This document shows positions 34,893 through 42,456 of a DNA stretch of 64,000 nucleotides, piece after piece (position 1 is the stretch's first letter; each line of letters opens with the position of its first letter). A program made the position numbers and the translations under genes. The stretch covers positions 62,001 to 126,000 of the forward strand of contig JBLWUQ010000005.1 in assembly GCA_048268845.1 (NCBI GenBank), given 5' to 3'. This DNA comes from Muriiphilus sp048268845 (GTDB lineage Bacteria > Pseudomonadota > Alphaproteobacteria > Rhodobacterales > Rhodobacteraceae). Under the pieces are notes generated by a model. That model worked only from the letters and a program-made list of their open reading frames with translations, made no database searches and had not been told where the DNA came from.

Positions 34893-36241
34893 CCGACTTC
34901 TTGCAGGAATACGCCGCCTATTGCGAAGAGCATGGGCGACCCGACCGCGTGGAGATGATGTTATGCGACATCAACGCCATCCTGCGTGGCAAGTGGCTGC
35001 CCGGCGACGACGAGGAAAAGATCGCCGAGGGCGGCGTGCGCCTGCCCCTGTCGACCTATGCACCCAACATCCTTGGCGAGGAGGTCGAGGCGACCGGGCT
35101 GGGCATCGCCGTCGGCGACCCGGACGGGCGGCTTTTCCCGGTGCCTGGCAGCCTCAGGCCCGTGCCCTGGGCGACCAAGGACACCAACGTCGCGCAGGTG
35201 CTGGTCGAGATGCACGACGAGACCGAGGAGGTCAGCTTCCTGAGCCCGCGCCGGCAGCTTGAGAACATGCTGGCGCGCTTTCGCGAGCGCGGCCTCAACC
35301 CGGTGGTGGCGACCGAGCTTGAATTCTACCTCTACAAGCCGCGCGAGGGCGAGGACGACGCGCCGGTTCCGCCCGACCGCAGCCCGATGTTCCAGAACTA
35401 CGACCTCGAGGTGCTCGAGCGCACCCAGGCGATCCTTGACGACATCCTCGATGGATCCTTCGCGCAGGGCATGTCGCCCGACACGCTGATCGCGGAATAC
35501 GGGCCGGGGCAGTTCGAGATCAATTTCCACCACACCGACGACGTGCTCGAGGCCGCCGACAGCGCGCTGTTCTTCCGCCGGCTGGTGCGCGGCACCGCGC
35601 GCAAGCACGGCATGAGCGCGACCTTCATGGCCAAGCCCTACGCCGATTATCCCGGCAACGGGATGCACGCGCATGTCTCGATTACCGACGACACCGGCGC
35701 GAACATCTTCGACGATGGCGGCGACGAGCCCTCGGCCAAGCTGAAACAGGCGGTGGCCGGGGTGCTGGCGACAATGGCCGACCTTCAGGCGATCTTTGCG
35801 CCGCACATGAATTCCTATCGCCGGTTCCAGGCCGCCTCCTTCGCGCCGCACGCGCCTGACTGGGGGCTGGACAACCGCGCCGCCGGCATCCGCCTGCCCG
35901 AGGTTTCCGGCCCCGGCGCGCGGCTCGAACACCGGATTTCCGGCGCCGACACCAACCCCTACCTGGTGCTCACCGCGATCCTTGGCGGCATCCTCTATGG
36001 GCTGGACAACCCCGATCTGCCGCTGCCCCTATCGCTCGATGACGAGGACGGCGAACATGCCGAGGCGCTGACCGCCGACTGGACCACGGCGGTCGACACC
36101 TTCGCCGAGTCCGAGATCGCCGCCGACATCTTCGGGGCGGCCTACCGCGACCTCTACGTCGCCGTGCGCCGCGACGAGATCGCGCAACTGACCTCGGCGA
36201 TCAGCCAGATCGAATACCGGACCTATCTGGGGCGACTGTGA
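34889..36241 (+). CDS. puuA: Glutamine-synthetase-family gamma-glutamylpolyamine synthetase (PuuA-like, 450 aa)
   Basis: Type III-like glutamine synthetase fold ligase expected to join glutamate to putrescine or another amine at the cost of ATP. The N-terminal beta-grasp half (about 1-120) precedes the catalytic half with TELEFYLYK near 150, GPGQFEINFHH near 208, KPYADYPGNGMHAHVS near 250 and NSYRRF near 308. It overlaps potI and the following FAD oxidase by 4 bp each, so uptake and the first two catabolic steps are encoded on one coupled transcript. True glutamine synthetase function is unlikely from this context. Confidence 0.88.
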   Translation: MTDFLQEYAAYCEEHGRPDRVEMMLCDINAILRGKWLPGDDEEKIAEGGVRLPLSTYAPNILGEEVEATGLGIAVGDPDGRLFPVPGSLRPVPWATKDTNVAQVLVEMHDETEEVSFLSPRRQLENMLARFRERGLNPVVATELEFYLYKPREGEDDAPVPPDRSPMFQNYDLEVLERTQAILDDILDGSFAQGMSPDTLIAEYGPGQFEINFHHTDDVLEAADSALFFRRLVRGTARKHGMSATFMAKPYADYPGNGMHAHVSITDDTGANIFDDGGDEPSAKLKQAVAGVLATMADLQAIFAPHMNSYRRFQAASFAPHAPDWGLDNRAAGIRLPEVSGPGARLEHRISGADTNPYLVLTAILGGILYGLDNPDLPLPLSLDDEDGEHAEALTADWTTAVDTFAESEIAADIFGAAYRDLYVAVRRDEIAQLTSAISQIEYRTYLGRL

Positions 36242-37560
36242 AGCGACTATACGAGCCCTACGCCTACTCCGACGCCGCCCGCGCCGGCTGCGCCTGGCCG
36301 GTGAGCACCGATTGGCCCAGGCTCGACGGCGATCTTGCCACCGAAGTCGCGGTGATCGGCGGCGGCTATACCGGGCTGTCGTCGGCGCTGCATCTGGCGC
36401 AGGCCGGGGTCGGGGTGACGCTGCTCGAGGCCGAATTGCCCGGCTGGGGTGCATCGGGGCGCAATGGCGGGTTCTGCTGCATGGGCGGCGCGATGGCCGG
36501 TGACGCCACGCTGGCGCGGCGCTTTGGCCGCGATCAGGCCGATGCATGGGTCAACGCCCAGCGCGGCGCGATTGATCTGGTCGCGGACCTCATCGACACC
36601 CACAACATCGACGCCGACCGCCATTCCGACGGCGAGGTCGTGCTGGCGCATCGCCCGCGCGTGATGCGCGAATTCAATGGCGAGCGCGCGCGCCTTGCCC
36701 GCCACGGCATCGCCTCTGACATCATCACGCGCGCCGCCCTGGCCGAACGCGGGCTGACGGCCGAGGGCGCGCATGGCGCGCTGCATGTGAAAACCGGCTT
36801 CGCACTTGATCCCGGCAAATACGCCACCGGGCTTGCCCGCGCGGCGCAGGGTGCGGGTGCCGACATCCGGGCGCACGCGCCGGTCGAGGCGATCCAGCGC
36901 GACAATGCCGGCTTTCGCCTGACCACCCCGCAGGGCACGGTAACGGCGAAACGCATCATCGTCGCCACCAACGGCTATTCCGCCGAAGACCTGCCGCCCT
37001 GGCTGCGGACCCGCACCATGCCGCTGCAATCCAACATCCTTGTCACGCGTCCGATGACCGAAGACGAACGCGCCGCGCAGGGCTGGACCTCGGACCTGAT
37101 GGCCTATGACAGCCGCAACCTGTTGCATTATTTCCGCCTGATGCCGGACGGCCGCTTCCTGTTCGGCATGCGCGGCGGCACCCGTGCAGGCGCGGCGCGC
37201 GACGCCGCGATGCGCGACCAGATCCGCCGCGACTTCGAGGCGATGTTTCCCGCCTGGGCCGGGGTCGAGACGCCGCATTTCTGGTCCGGCCTCGTGAACC
37301 TGTCGCGCGGCCTCACGCCCTATGTCGGCCCGGTTCCCGGCCTGCCGGGGGCGTTCGTCGCGATGGCCTATCACGGCAACGGCGTGGCGATGGCCAGCTA
37401 CTCGGGCGCGCTGGTGGCCGATCTGGCGCAGGGCAAGGTGCCGCGCCTGCCCTACCCCACCGTGATGCAGGCGCCGCTCGCCCGCTTCCCGCTGGGCCGC
37501 TTCCGGCGGGTCCTGCTGGATGCGAGCTACCGGGTCTTCGCGCTCAGGGACGCGCTCTAA
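36238..37560 (+). CDS. puuB: Gamma-glutamylputrescine oxidase-like FAD protein, PuuB-like copy 2 (440 aa)
   Basis: DAO-family flavoprotein. The FAD motif VIGGGYTGLSSALHLA is near residues 38-53, followed by VTLLEAELPGWGASGRNGG and the C-terminal GYxGNGVAMA-type motif (AYHGNGVAMAS) near 380. It starts at GTG, overlapping the puuA stop as GTGA. Together with PuuA this would oxidise gamma-glutamylputrescine to the aldehyde. It differs clearly from the minus-strand copy at 27168-28475 but has the same layout, so the two may act on different amines. A strong hairpin follows the stop. Confidence 0.9.
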   Translation: MKRLYEPYAYSDAARAGCAWPVSTDWPRLDGDLATEVAVIGGGYTGLSSALHLAQAGVGVTLLEAELPGWGASGRNGGFCCMGGAMAGDATLARRFGRDQADAWVNAQRGAIDLVADLIDTHNIDADRHSDGEVVLAHRPRVMREFNGERARLARHGIASDIITRAALAERGLTAEGAHGALHVKTGFALDPGKYATGLARAAQGAGADIRAHAPVEAIQRDNAGFRLTTPQGTVTAKRIIVATNGYSAEDLPPWLRTRTMPLQSNILVTRPMTEDERAAQGWTSDLMAYDSRNLLHYFRLMPDGRFLFGMRGGTRAGAARDAAMRDQIRRDFEAMFPAWAGVETPHFWSGLVNLSRGLTPYVGPVPGLPGAFVAMAYHGNGVAMASYSGALVADLAQGKVPRLPYPTVMQAPLARFPLGRFRRVLLDASYRVFALRDAL

Positions 37561-37592
37561 GGTGTCGCCCCCGAAATCAGGGGCGACACCTT
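37559..37592. terminator. Bidirectional terminator between convergent puuB-like and aminotransferase genes
   Basis: AAGGTGTCGCCCC and GGGGCGACACCTT form a perfect 13-pair stem with a loop of about eight bases. The stem begins within the stop codon of the upstream gene. A-rich/T-rich flanks on both sides are consistent with termination in both directions. Confidence 0.8.
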
Positions 37593-37606
37593 AAAAGCAT
37601 TCTGAC

Positions 37607-37650
37607 GCGCAATTCATTCCGAAAACCGGTTCCCACTTTTCGGATTGCGC
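37607..37650. repeat. Alphaproteobacterial intergenic palindromic repeat
   Basis: The element has imperfect arms GCGCAAT-TC-ATTCCGAAAA and TTTTCGGATTGCGC around ACCGGTTCCCAC. The core CCGAAAACCGGTTCCCACTT is a sequence I recognise as widespread between genes in Rhizobiales and Rhodobacterales. It ends two bases before the stop of the convergent aminotransferase and may reinforce termination. Confidence 0.6.
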
Positions 37651-37651
37651 T

Positions 37652-39034
37652 TTAGCCGAACACCTTGGCCAAAGCCTTGTCCAGCGCCCCGGTGATTTCG
37701 TCGATATCGTCAGGCGTGGCGATCAGCGCCGGGCTGAAACACAGCACGTTGTTCAACCCCGGCACCGAGCGGTTCGAGGCACCGATGATCACGCCGAGGT
37801 TCGAGCATTCCGCCACCACCGCGCCCACCTCTTTCTCCGACACCGGCTCTTTCGTCGCGCGGTCGGACACCAGTTCGATGCCCTGAAACAGCCCCTTGCC
37901 GCGCACGTCGCCGACGACCTTGTGCTTCTCCATCAAGCCTTCAAGGTTGCCCATCATCCGCGCGCCCATTCTGGTGGTGTTCTCCAAGAGCCCCTCATCC
38001 TCGATGATACGCATGTTCTCCAGCGCCGCCGCAGGCCCCGCCGTGCAGCCGCCGAAGGTCGAGATATCGCGGAAATGGTTCAGCGGATCGGCGGCATCGT
38101 CCTTGAACATCTCGAACACCGCCTCGGTGGCAACGCAGACGCCGATCGCGGCGTAGCCCGAGGCCACGCCTTTTGCCATCGTCACGAAATCCGGCCGGAT
38201 GCCGTAATGCTGATAGCCGAACCAGGTGCCGGTGCGCCCGATGCCGCACACGACCTCGTCGATGTGCAGAAGGATATCGTATTTGTCGCAGAGCGCCTGC
38301 ACCCGCGGCCAGTAGCCCTCGGGCGGAGTGATGACACCGCCGCCCGCCGTGATCGGCTCAAGGCAGAGCCCGCCGACCGTGTCGGGGCCTTCGCGCAGGA
38401 TGACCTCCTCGATCGCCTGCACCGCGCGTTCGGCATAGGCCTCGCCGGTCAGATCCCATTGCGCACGGTATTCCATGCAATGCGGCACCCGGACGAAATC
38501 CGGCACGAAGGGGCCGTATTGCATGTTGCGCTCGTCCTGACCGCCCGCCGACATGGTGGCGATGGTGCCGCCGTGATAGTCACGCTCGCGATAGAGGATC
38601 TTGGTCTTCTTGCCGCCATAGCGCTTGTGCGCGATCTGGCGGATCATCTTGAAGGCCTTCTCGTTCGCCTCCGACCCCGAGTTGCAGTAATAGACCCGGC
38701 TCATCCCCGGCATCTTCTCGATCAGCTTCCTGGCGTAGAGCGCGCCGGGAATCGACCCCGCCGAGCCCGCGAAATAGTTGAGCTTGACCAGCTGATCGCG
38801 CACCACGTCGGCGATCTCGGTGCGACCATAGCCGACGTTGACCGTCCAGACCCCGCCCGACACCGCGTCGAGGTATTCGCGGCCCTTGGCGTCCCAGACC
38901 CGCATGCCCTTGCCCTCGACTATGATGCGCGGATCGGTGGTTTCAAAGGGCTTGTGCTGCACCAGATGATGCCAGACATGCGCCTTGTCGGCGTCGACCA
39001 CGTGGGAGATATCGTTCTCGCTGAAGCCGTCCAT
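37652..39034 (-). CDS. Class III aminotransferase, second copy (460 aa)
   Basis: PLP-dependent omega-aminotransferase with YYCNSGSEANEKAFK near 117-131, the PLP-pyridine Asp in DEVVCGIGRTG and Schiff-base Lys288 in TMAKGVASGY. It resembles taurine:pyruvate and polyamine aminotransferases and is only distantly similar to the copy at 28553-29950. ATG 39034 is preceded by GGAGG at ideal spacing; a longer open frame to 39109 would include the operator. A TTTGATCAAA site 30 bp upstream ties it to the polyamine regulon, so an amine substrate is favoured over taurine. Confidence 0.88.
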   Translation of the reverse strand: MDGFSENDISHVVDADKAHVWHHLVQHKPFETTDPRIIVEGKGMRVWDAKGREYLDAVSGGVWTVNVGYGRTEIADVVRDQLVKLNYFAGSAGSIPGALYARKLIEKMPGMSRVYYCNSGSEANEKAFKMIRQIAHKRYGGKKTKILYRERDYHGGTIATMSAGGQDERNMQYGPFVPDFVRVPHCMEYRAQWDLTGEAYAERAVQAIEEVILREGPDTVGGLCLEPITAGGGVITPPEGYWPRVQALCDKYDILLHIDEVVCGIGRTGTWFGYQHYGIRPDFVTMAKGVASGYAAIGVCVATEAVFEMFKDDAADPLNHFRDISTFGGCTAGPAAALENMRIIEDEGLLENTTRMGARMMGNLEGLMEKHKVVGDVRGKGLFQGIELVSDRATKEPVSEKEVGAVVAECSNLGVIIGASNRSVPGLNNVLCFSPALIATPDDIDEITGALDKALAKVFG

Positions 39035-39063
39035 TTGACCCTCCGGGGCTGGATGATTTGAAT

Positions 39064-39075
39064 ATTTGATCAAAA
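39064..39075. promoter_or_regulatory. TTTGATCAAA operator upstream of second aminotransferase
   Basis: ATTTGATCAAAA carries the perfect ten-base core found upstream of potF and the first aminotransferase. It lies 30 bp before the ATG at 39034, where a bound regulator could block or activate transcription. Confidence 0.68.
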
Positions 39076-39160
39076 CCCTAGGCGGACGTTTTCCGAAATG
39101 CAATCGCAAGCTTGTCCGACCCGCGTGCCGGTTCTATCGTGAACCGGAAACGGGGGAAAC

Positions 39161-39541
39161 ATGCCGGAAACCGACCACCAGACCGACCTTATCCTGCGCG
39201 TCGTGCCGATGCCATCGGACGTGAACGCGGCCGGCGACATCTTCGGCGGCTATGTGCTCAGCCAGATGGACATCGCCGGCGGCCTCGTCGCGGGCGAGCG
39301 CGCGCGTGGCCGGGTGGCGACCGTGGCGATCGACGCGATGAAGTTCATCCGCCCGGTCAGGGTCGGCGACATCCTGTGCATCTACGGCAATGTCGCGCGG
39401 GTCGGGACCACCTCGGTCAGCGTCGCACTCGAGGCCTGGGCGCTGCGCCACGGCACCGGCGAGCGCCGGAAGGTGACCGAGGGCCTTTTCGTCTATGTCG
39501 CCCTCGACGGCGAGGGCAAGAAACGCAAAGTCGATAGCTGA
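39161..39541 (+). CDS. Acyl-CoA thioesterase, hotdog fold (YciA-like, 126 aa)
   Basis: Small single-hotdog thioesterase. The segment MPSDVNAAGDIFGGYVLSQMD near residues 17-37 is the characteristic active-site region of YciA/BACH-type enzymes (Asn and Asp catalytic positions), followed by the FIRPVRVGD strand near 65. GGGGGAAAC precedes the ATG. It is followed after 9 bp by a YdeI-like gene on the same strand. Short- to medium-chain acyl-CoA hydrolysis is the expected reaction. Confidence 0.9.
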   Translation: MPETDHQTDLILRVVPMPSDVNAAGDIFGGYVLSQMDIAGGLVAGERARGRVATVAIDAMKFIRPVRVGDILCIYGNVARVGTTSVSVALEAWALRHGTGERRKVTEGLFVYVALDGEGKKRKVDS

Positions 39542-39550
39542 GGCGCTGCC

Positions 39551-40138
39551 ATGAGGTCCTATCCCGATGTCGATGCCTACCTTGCCGATGCAAGGCGCTG
39601 GCACGACGAGACGGTGGCCCTGCGCGCGGTCGTGCTGGGCGCGGGGCTGGATGAGGCGATCAAGTGGGGCAAGCCCTGCTACAGTTTTCAGGGCGGCAAT
39701 GTCGCGATCATCCAGCCGTTCAAGCCGCACCTCGCGCTGATGTTCTTCAAGGGCACCCTGATGCGCGACCCCGAGGGCCTGCTGGTGCCACAGGGCGAAA
39801 ACTCACAGGCGGCGATGCGGGTGGAATTCACCAGCGTTGATGAAGTAGCGGCGCGCGCCGATGCGGTGCGGGCGCTGCTGGCCGAGGCGGTCGAGCTTGA
39901 GCGCACCGGGGCGAAGGTGGCGTTTCGCGAGCGGGCGGCGTTGGAACTGCCCGAGGAACTGGTGGACGCCTTCGACGCGAACCCGGACCTGCGCACCGCC
40001 TGGGACGGCCTGACGCCGGGACGCCAGCGCGCCTATGTGCTGCACATCGCCGGGGCGAAGAAGGCCGAGACGCGGGCAGCACGGGTGGCGAAATGCGCGC
40101 CGGGGATACTCGCGGGGAAGGGGTTCGGAGAGCGCTGA
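39551..40138 (+). CDS. YdeI/OmpD-associated family protein with DUF1801-like domain (195 aa)
   Basis: The N-terminal region (about 10-115) resembles the DUF1801 fold, with EAIKWGKPCYSFQGGNVAIIQPFK as the most recognisable stretch. The C-terminal tail (about 130-185) carries the YdeI motif pattern PEELVDAFDANPDLRTAWDGL followed by TPGRQRAYVLHIAGAK. Biochemical function is unknown for the family. It probably forms a two-gene unit with the thioesterase. Confidence 0.85.
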   Translation: MRSYPDVDAYLADARRWHDETVALRAVVLGAGLDEAIKWGKPCYSFQGGNVAIIQPFKPHLALMFFKGTLMRDPEGLLVPQGENSQAAMRVEFTSVDEVAARADAVRALLAEAVELERTGAKVAFRERAALELPEELVDAFDANPDLRTAWDGLTPGRQRAYVLHIAGAKKAETRAARVAKCAPGILAGKGFGER

Positions 40139-40301
40139 TCTGCGCCCGCCCATGGCCACGGCCAGGCATCAGGTCCGGAATTGCGAGCCACCGGCCTGCG
40201 CATATTTCTGGTGGCCCTCGCTTGTTCGCGGGCGGGCTTGCCGATCTGGACACAAGCGTTTTTGCGGAGGGAAGCCAGCAGGTCGCGTCCTGCGCAACGG
40301 A

Positions 40302-40385
40302 GGTTCGCGCCCGGCACGAGGGTGGGCGCCCTTCGCGCCCGCCCTGGGGGCGGGTCGGGCGCGAACCGGATCGCAAGCGATCCGG
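40302..40385. other. Nested stem-loop element
   Basis: The 12-base arm GGTTCGCGCCCG (40302-40313) is repeated in inverted form as CGGGCGCGAACC (40356-40367). A second copy of the first arm, TTCGCGCCCG at 40332-40341, can pair with the same target, giving mutually exclusive hairpins. A further dyad CCGGATCGC-AA-GCGATCCGG occupies 40366-40385. More inverted repeats occur upstream (CGCTTGT near 40220 with ACAAGCG near 40252). It lies between convergent genes, so it may simply terminate transcription, but the alternative pairing is unusual. Confidence 0.5.
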
Positions 40386-40405
40386 GTGGTATTAAGAAAT
40401 CGAGA

Positions 40406-41353
40406 TTAGGCATTGAAAGGGTAATTCGTGGCTGTGTCGATGTCTTGGGCGTCATACGGCCCTGCCCCTATTCGCCGCGACTTAGCCCGCCGGTATAGAT
40501 GGCCTAGGTCCCATTGGGGGAAATCAACAATTCTCAGTCCAAGTCCGAGATTCTCGCCAAATCCATAGATGTTTCGCCAGCCGTAGCTCGCAACAAGAAA
40601 CGAGAAGCATCCTGCCACCGCGAACATGGCGTTTTCGAGGTTCGCCTCCGCTTGGTGAAGGTGTCTGTCATGTTTGGAGTTATTGTATGCCCGGTACCAT
40701 TCAAGATGCCTGCGCTCCCCCCACGCCTCAAATGGTCTCACAGATTCGAATCCTGGGAAGTGCTCAAAGGAGACACGATATTGAGAAAGCCGCATGGCCT
40801 TTTCAGTTTTCTCGTAGTCTTGGATCGAGGTTTTTTCTTTCCCGTATCGGTTCTTTCTCAGAACCGACTTAGCGGCAGCTTCGAATTCTGTCGATGCCAA
40901 GATTAGCAGATTTCGAATCTTGGGTCCGAATACATTGGAATTGGCACGCTCAGGCTGAACGACCTCAACAATATCTTCCAGCATTGAAACCAATGACTTG
41001 AGTTGACCTTTTGACTGCTGCATCTCAATACGGTCATCATGTCCCAATCCTTGAGCAGATGGCGGGTCATCTGGGTGATCGACCGTTGGGCGCGAAATCC
41101 TCGGGTAAAAGCAGCCTGCAGGCACAAAAGCCGGAACTACCCGGAGGTCTTTCCAGTTTGCGCCGCCCACCGCGCGCCCGTGATTATTAATCCGTTTCGC
41201 TAGCGTTTCCACGGTCCAACTATTGGACTCCCCGAACGCAACCCCCAATACTGGCTGTGCCCTTGTAGGCATGTTGAACGTGATCGCGCCGGTCGCGTCA
41301 ATTCTTAATCCCCCGACGACGCTGTTCTCACTTTGTACAAGCAGATACTCCAA
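40406..41353 (-). CDS. Hypothetical protein in AT-rich island, possible HEPN-like (315 aa)
   Basis: I do not recognise this protein. Residues 1 to about 105 look beta-rich, and a helical part follows from about 110 to 260. Near residues 218-232 is WYRAYNNSKHDR followed by an Ala/Asn-rich helix, a W-YN-KH-R pattern often seen in helical HEPN-like and abortive-infection-type proteins. Base composition and codon use are distinctly more AT-rich than the neighbours, which suggests lateral acquisition. The gene is alone, convergent to the YdeI-like gene and 82 bp upstream of thyX-stop side. A defence role is only a guess from these features. Confidence 0.7.
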   Translation of the reverse strand: MEYLLVQSENSVVGGLRIDATGAITFNMPTRAQPVLGVAFGESNSWTVETLAKRINNHGRAVGGANWKDLRVVPAFVPAGCFYPRISRPTVDHPDDPPSAQGLGHDDRIEMQQSKGQLKSLVSMLEDIVEVVQPERANSNVFGPKIRNLLILASTEFEAAAKSVLRKNRYGKEKTSIQDYEKTEKAMRLSQYRVSFEHFPGFESVRPFEAWGERRHLEWYRAYNNSKHDRHLHQAEANLENAMFAVAGCFSFLVASYGWRNIYGFGENLGLGLRIVDFPQWDLGHLYRRAKSRRIGAGPYDAQDIDTATNYPFNA

Positions 41354-41363
41354 GCTTTCGTTC

Positions 41364-42272
41364 CTACCCCCTCAAAACCCCCTCAAATTCCCGCCATTCC
41401 CCCTTGGACATGCCGGAGTTTTCCTGTGTGACCGTCTCGCCCTTCAGCATCCGCCGGACGCACTCCATCGCCGTTGCCGACAGGGTCTCACCGCCCATGC
41501 GGTAATCCTCGAACGCCTTGTAGGCGAACGGCACCCAGTCGGCGACCACGGCCGCGATGGCCTCGGCGTAGACGCGGATCTCGAATTGGGCGTGGCTGTC
41601 GGCGCGCAGGCGCAGGAAGTGAAAGAGGTTGTGCAGATCGACCTTCCAATACCACTGGGTATATATGTTCGCCGGCAGGTTCATCCGCGCCAGTTCACGC
41701 GCCAGACCCTGCTGGCCCTCCTGCGAGATCATCGCCTCGTAATTGTCATAGGCGCGGTTCGAGTCGGTCTTGAGGATTTCCAGCACCCGCTGCGCCTCCT
41801 CGCCCTCCAGCACCTCGCCCCTTCCCTGATTGTTCACCACCGATTGCGCGGCGATGTTTTCCGGCGCGGGGATGTAGAACTCGCGGTCCATGATCGAGTA
41901 GCGGGCGGAGTATTCGTTCACATTGGCGGTGCGGTGGCGGATCCACTGGCGGGCGACGAAGACCGGCAGTTTCACATGCAGCTTGATCTCGCACATCTCG
42001 AACGGGGTCGAGTGCCAGTGCCGCATCAGGTAGCGGATCAAGCCCTCGTCGTTCTGCACGCTCTTGGTGCCCTTGCCATAGCTGACCCGCGCCGCCTGAC
42101 AGATCGCGCTGTCGTCGCCCATGTAATCGATCACCCGCACGAAACCGTGGTCCAGCACCTCGTGCGCGGTGTAGAGATGCGCCTCCATTCCGGGGCTGAC
42201 GGCGCGGAGCGTCCGGGCGCTCTGGCCGCGCGAGGCTTCGATTTCGGCTTGCTGTTCGGGGCTGAGGGGCAT
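41364..42272 (-). CDS. thyX: Flavin-dependent thymidylate synthase ThyX (302 aa)
   Basis: Makes dTMP from dUMP using FAD and methylenetetrahydrofolate. The signature RHR-X7-S is present at residues 112-122 (RHRTANVNEYS, then ARYS). Conserved helices with LPANIYTQWYWKVDLHNLFHFLRLR lie near 210-235. The frame is open for another 110 codons upstream, but that stretch crosses the neighbouring divergent promoter and gene start and is not family-like; ATG 42272 with GGAGA upstream gives the normal length. No thyA is visible in this window. Confidence 0.95.
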   Translation of the reverse strand: MPLSPEQQAEIEASRGQSARTLRAVSPGMEAHLYTAHEVLDHGFVRVIDYMGDDSAICQAARVSYGKGTKSVQNDEGLIRYLMRHWHSTPFEMCEIKLHVKLPVFVARQWIRHRTANVNEYSARYSIMDREFYIPAPENIAAQSVVNNQGRGEVLEGEEAQRVLEILKTDSNRAYDNYEAMISQEGQQGLARELARMNLPANIYTQWYWKVDLHNLFHFLRLRADSHAQFEIRVYAEAIAAVVADWVPFAYKAFEDYRMGGETLSATAMECVRRMLKGETVTQENSGMSKGEWREFEGVLRG

Positions 42273-42398
42273 GGCGAATCTGTCTCCAATTGGTGTTTGG
42301 CAACTATATATTGCAGTGGGCCGCATCGCACCCGCCATATGACGTAGGAACATGGAAAGCACACTTGTTCGAAAAGTATAACTCCGCCCACCCGAACC

Positions 42399-42429
42399 TT
42401 GACACAAATGCGTTGTAATGTGCTGATAA
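42399..42429 (+). promoter_or_regulatory. Possible sigma-70-type promoter for the TbpB-like/Slam operon
   Basis: TTGACA at 42399-42404 is followed after 17-19 bases by GCTGATAA, which could serve as a -10 element, about 30 bp before the lipoprotein start. The region between thyX and this operon is AT-rich compared with its flanks. No clear Fur or iron-response palindrome was found by eye. Confidence 0.35.
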
Positions 42430-42456
42430 GAAAAAACTAAAAAAGAGCAGTGTTTC

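Noticed and set aside
40139..40405. Retron msr-msd or integron attC site
   Set aside because: There is no reverse transcriptase or integrase gene nearby and the inverted repeats lack the conserved attC core bases; recorded only as a structured spacer.
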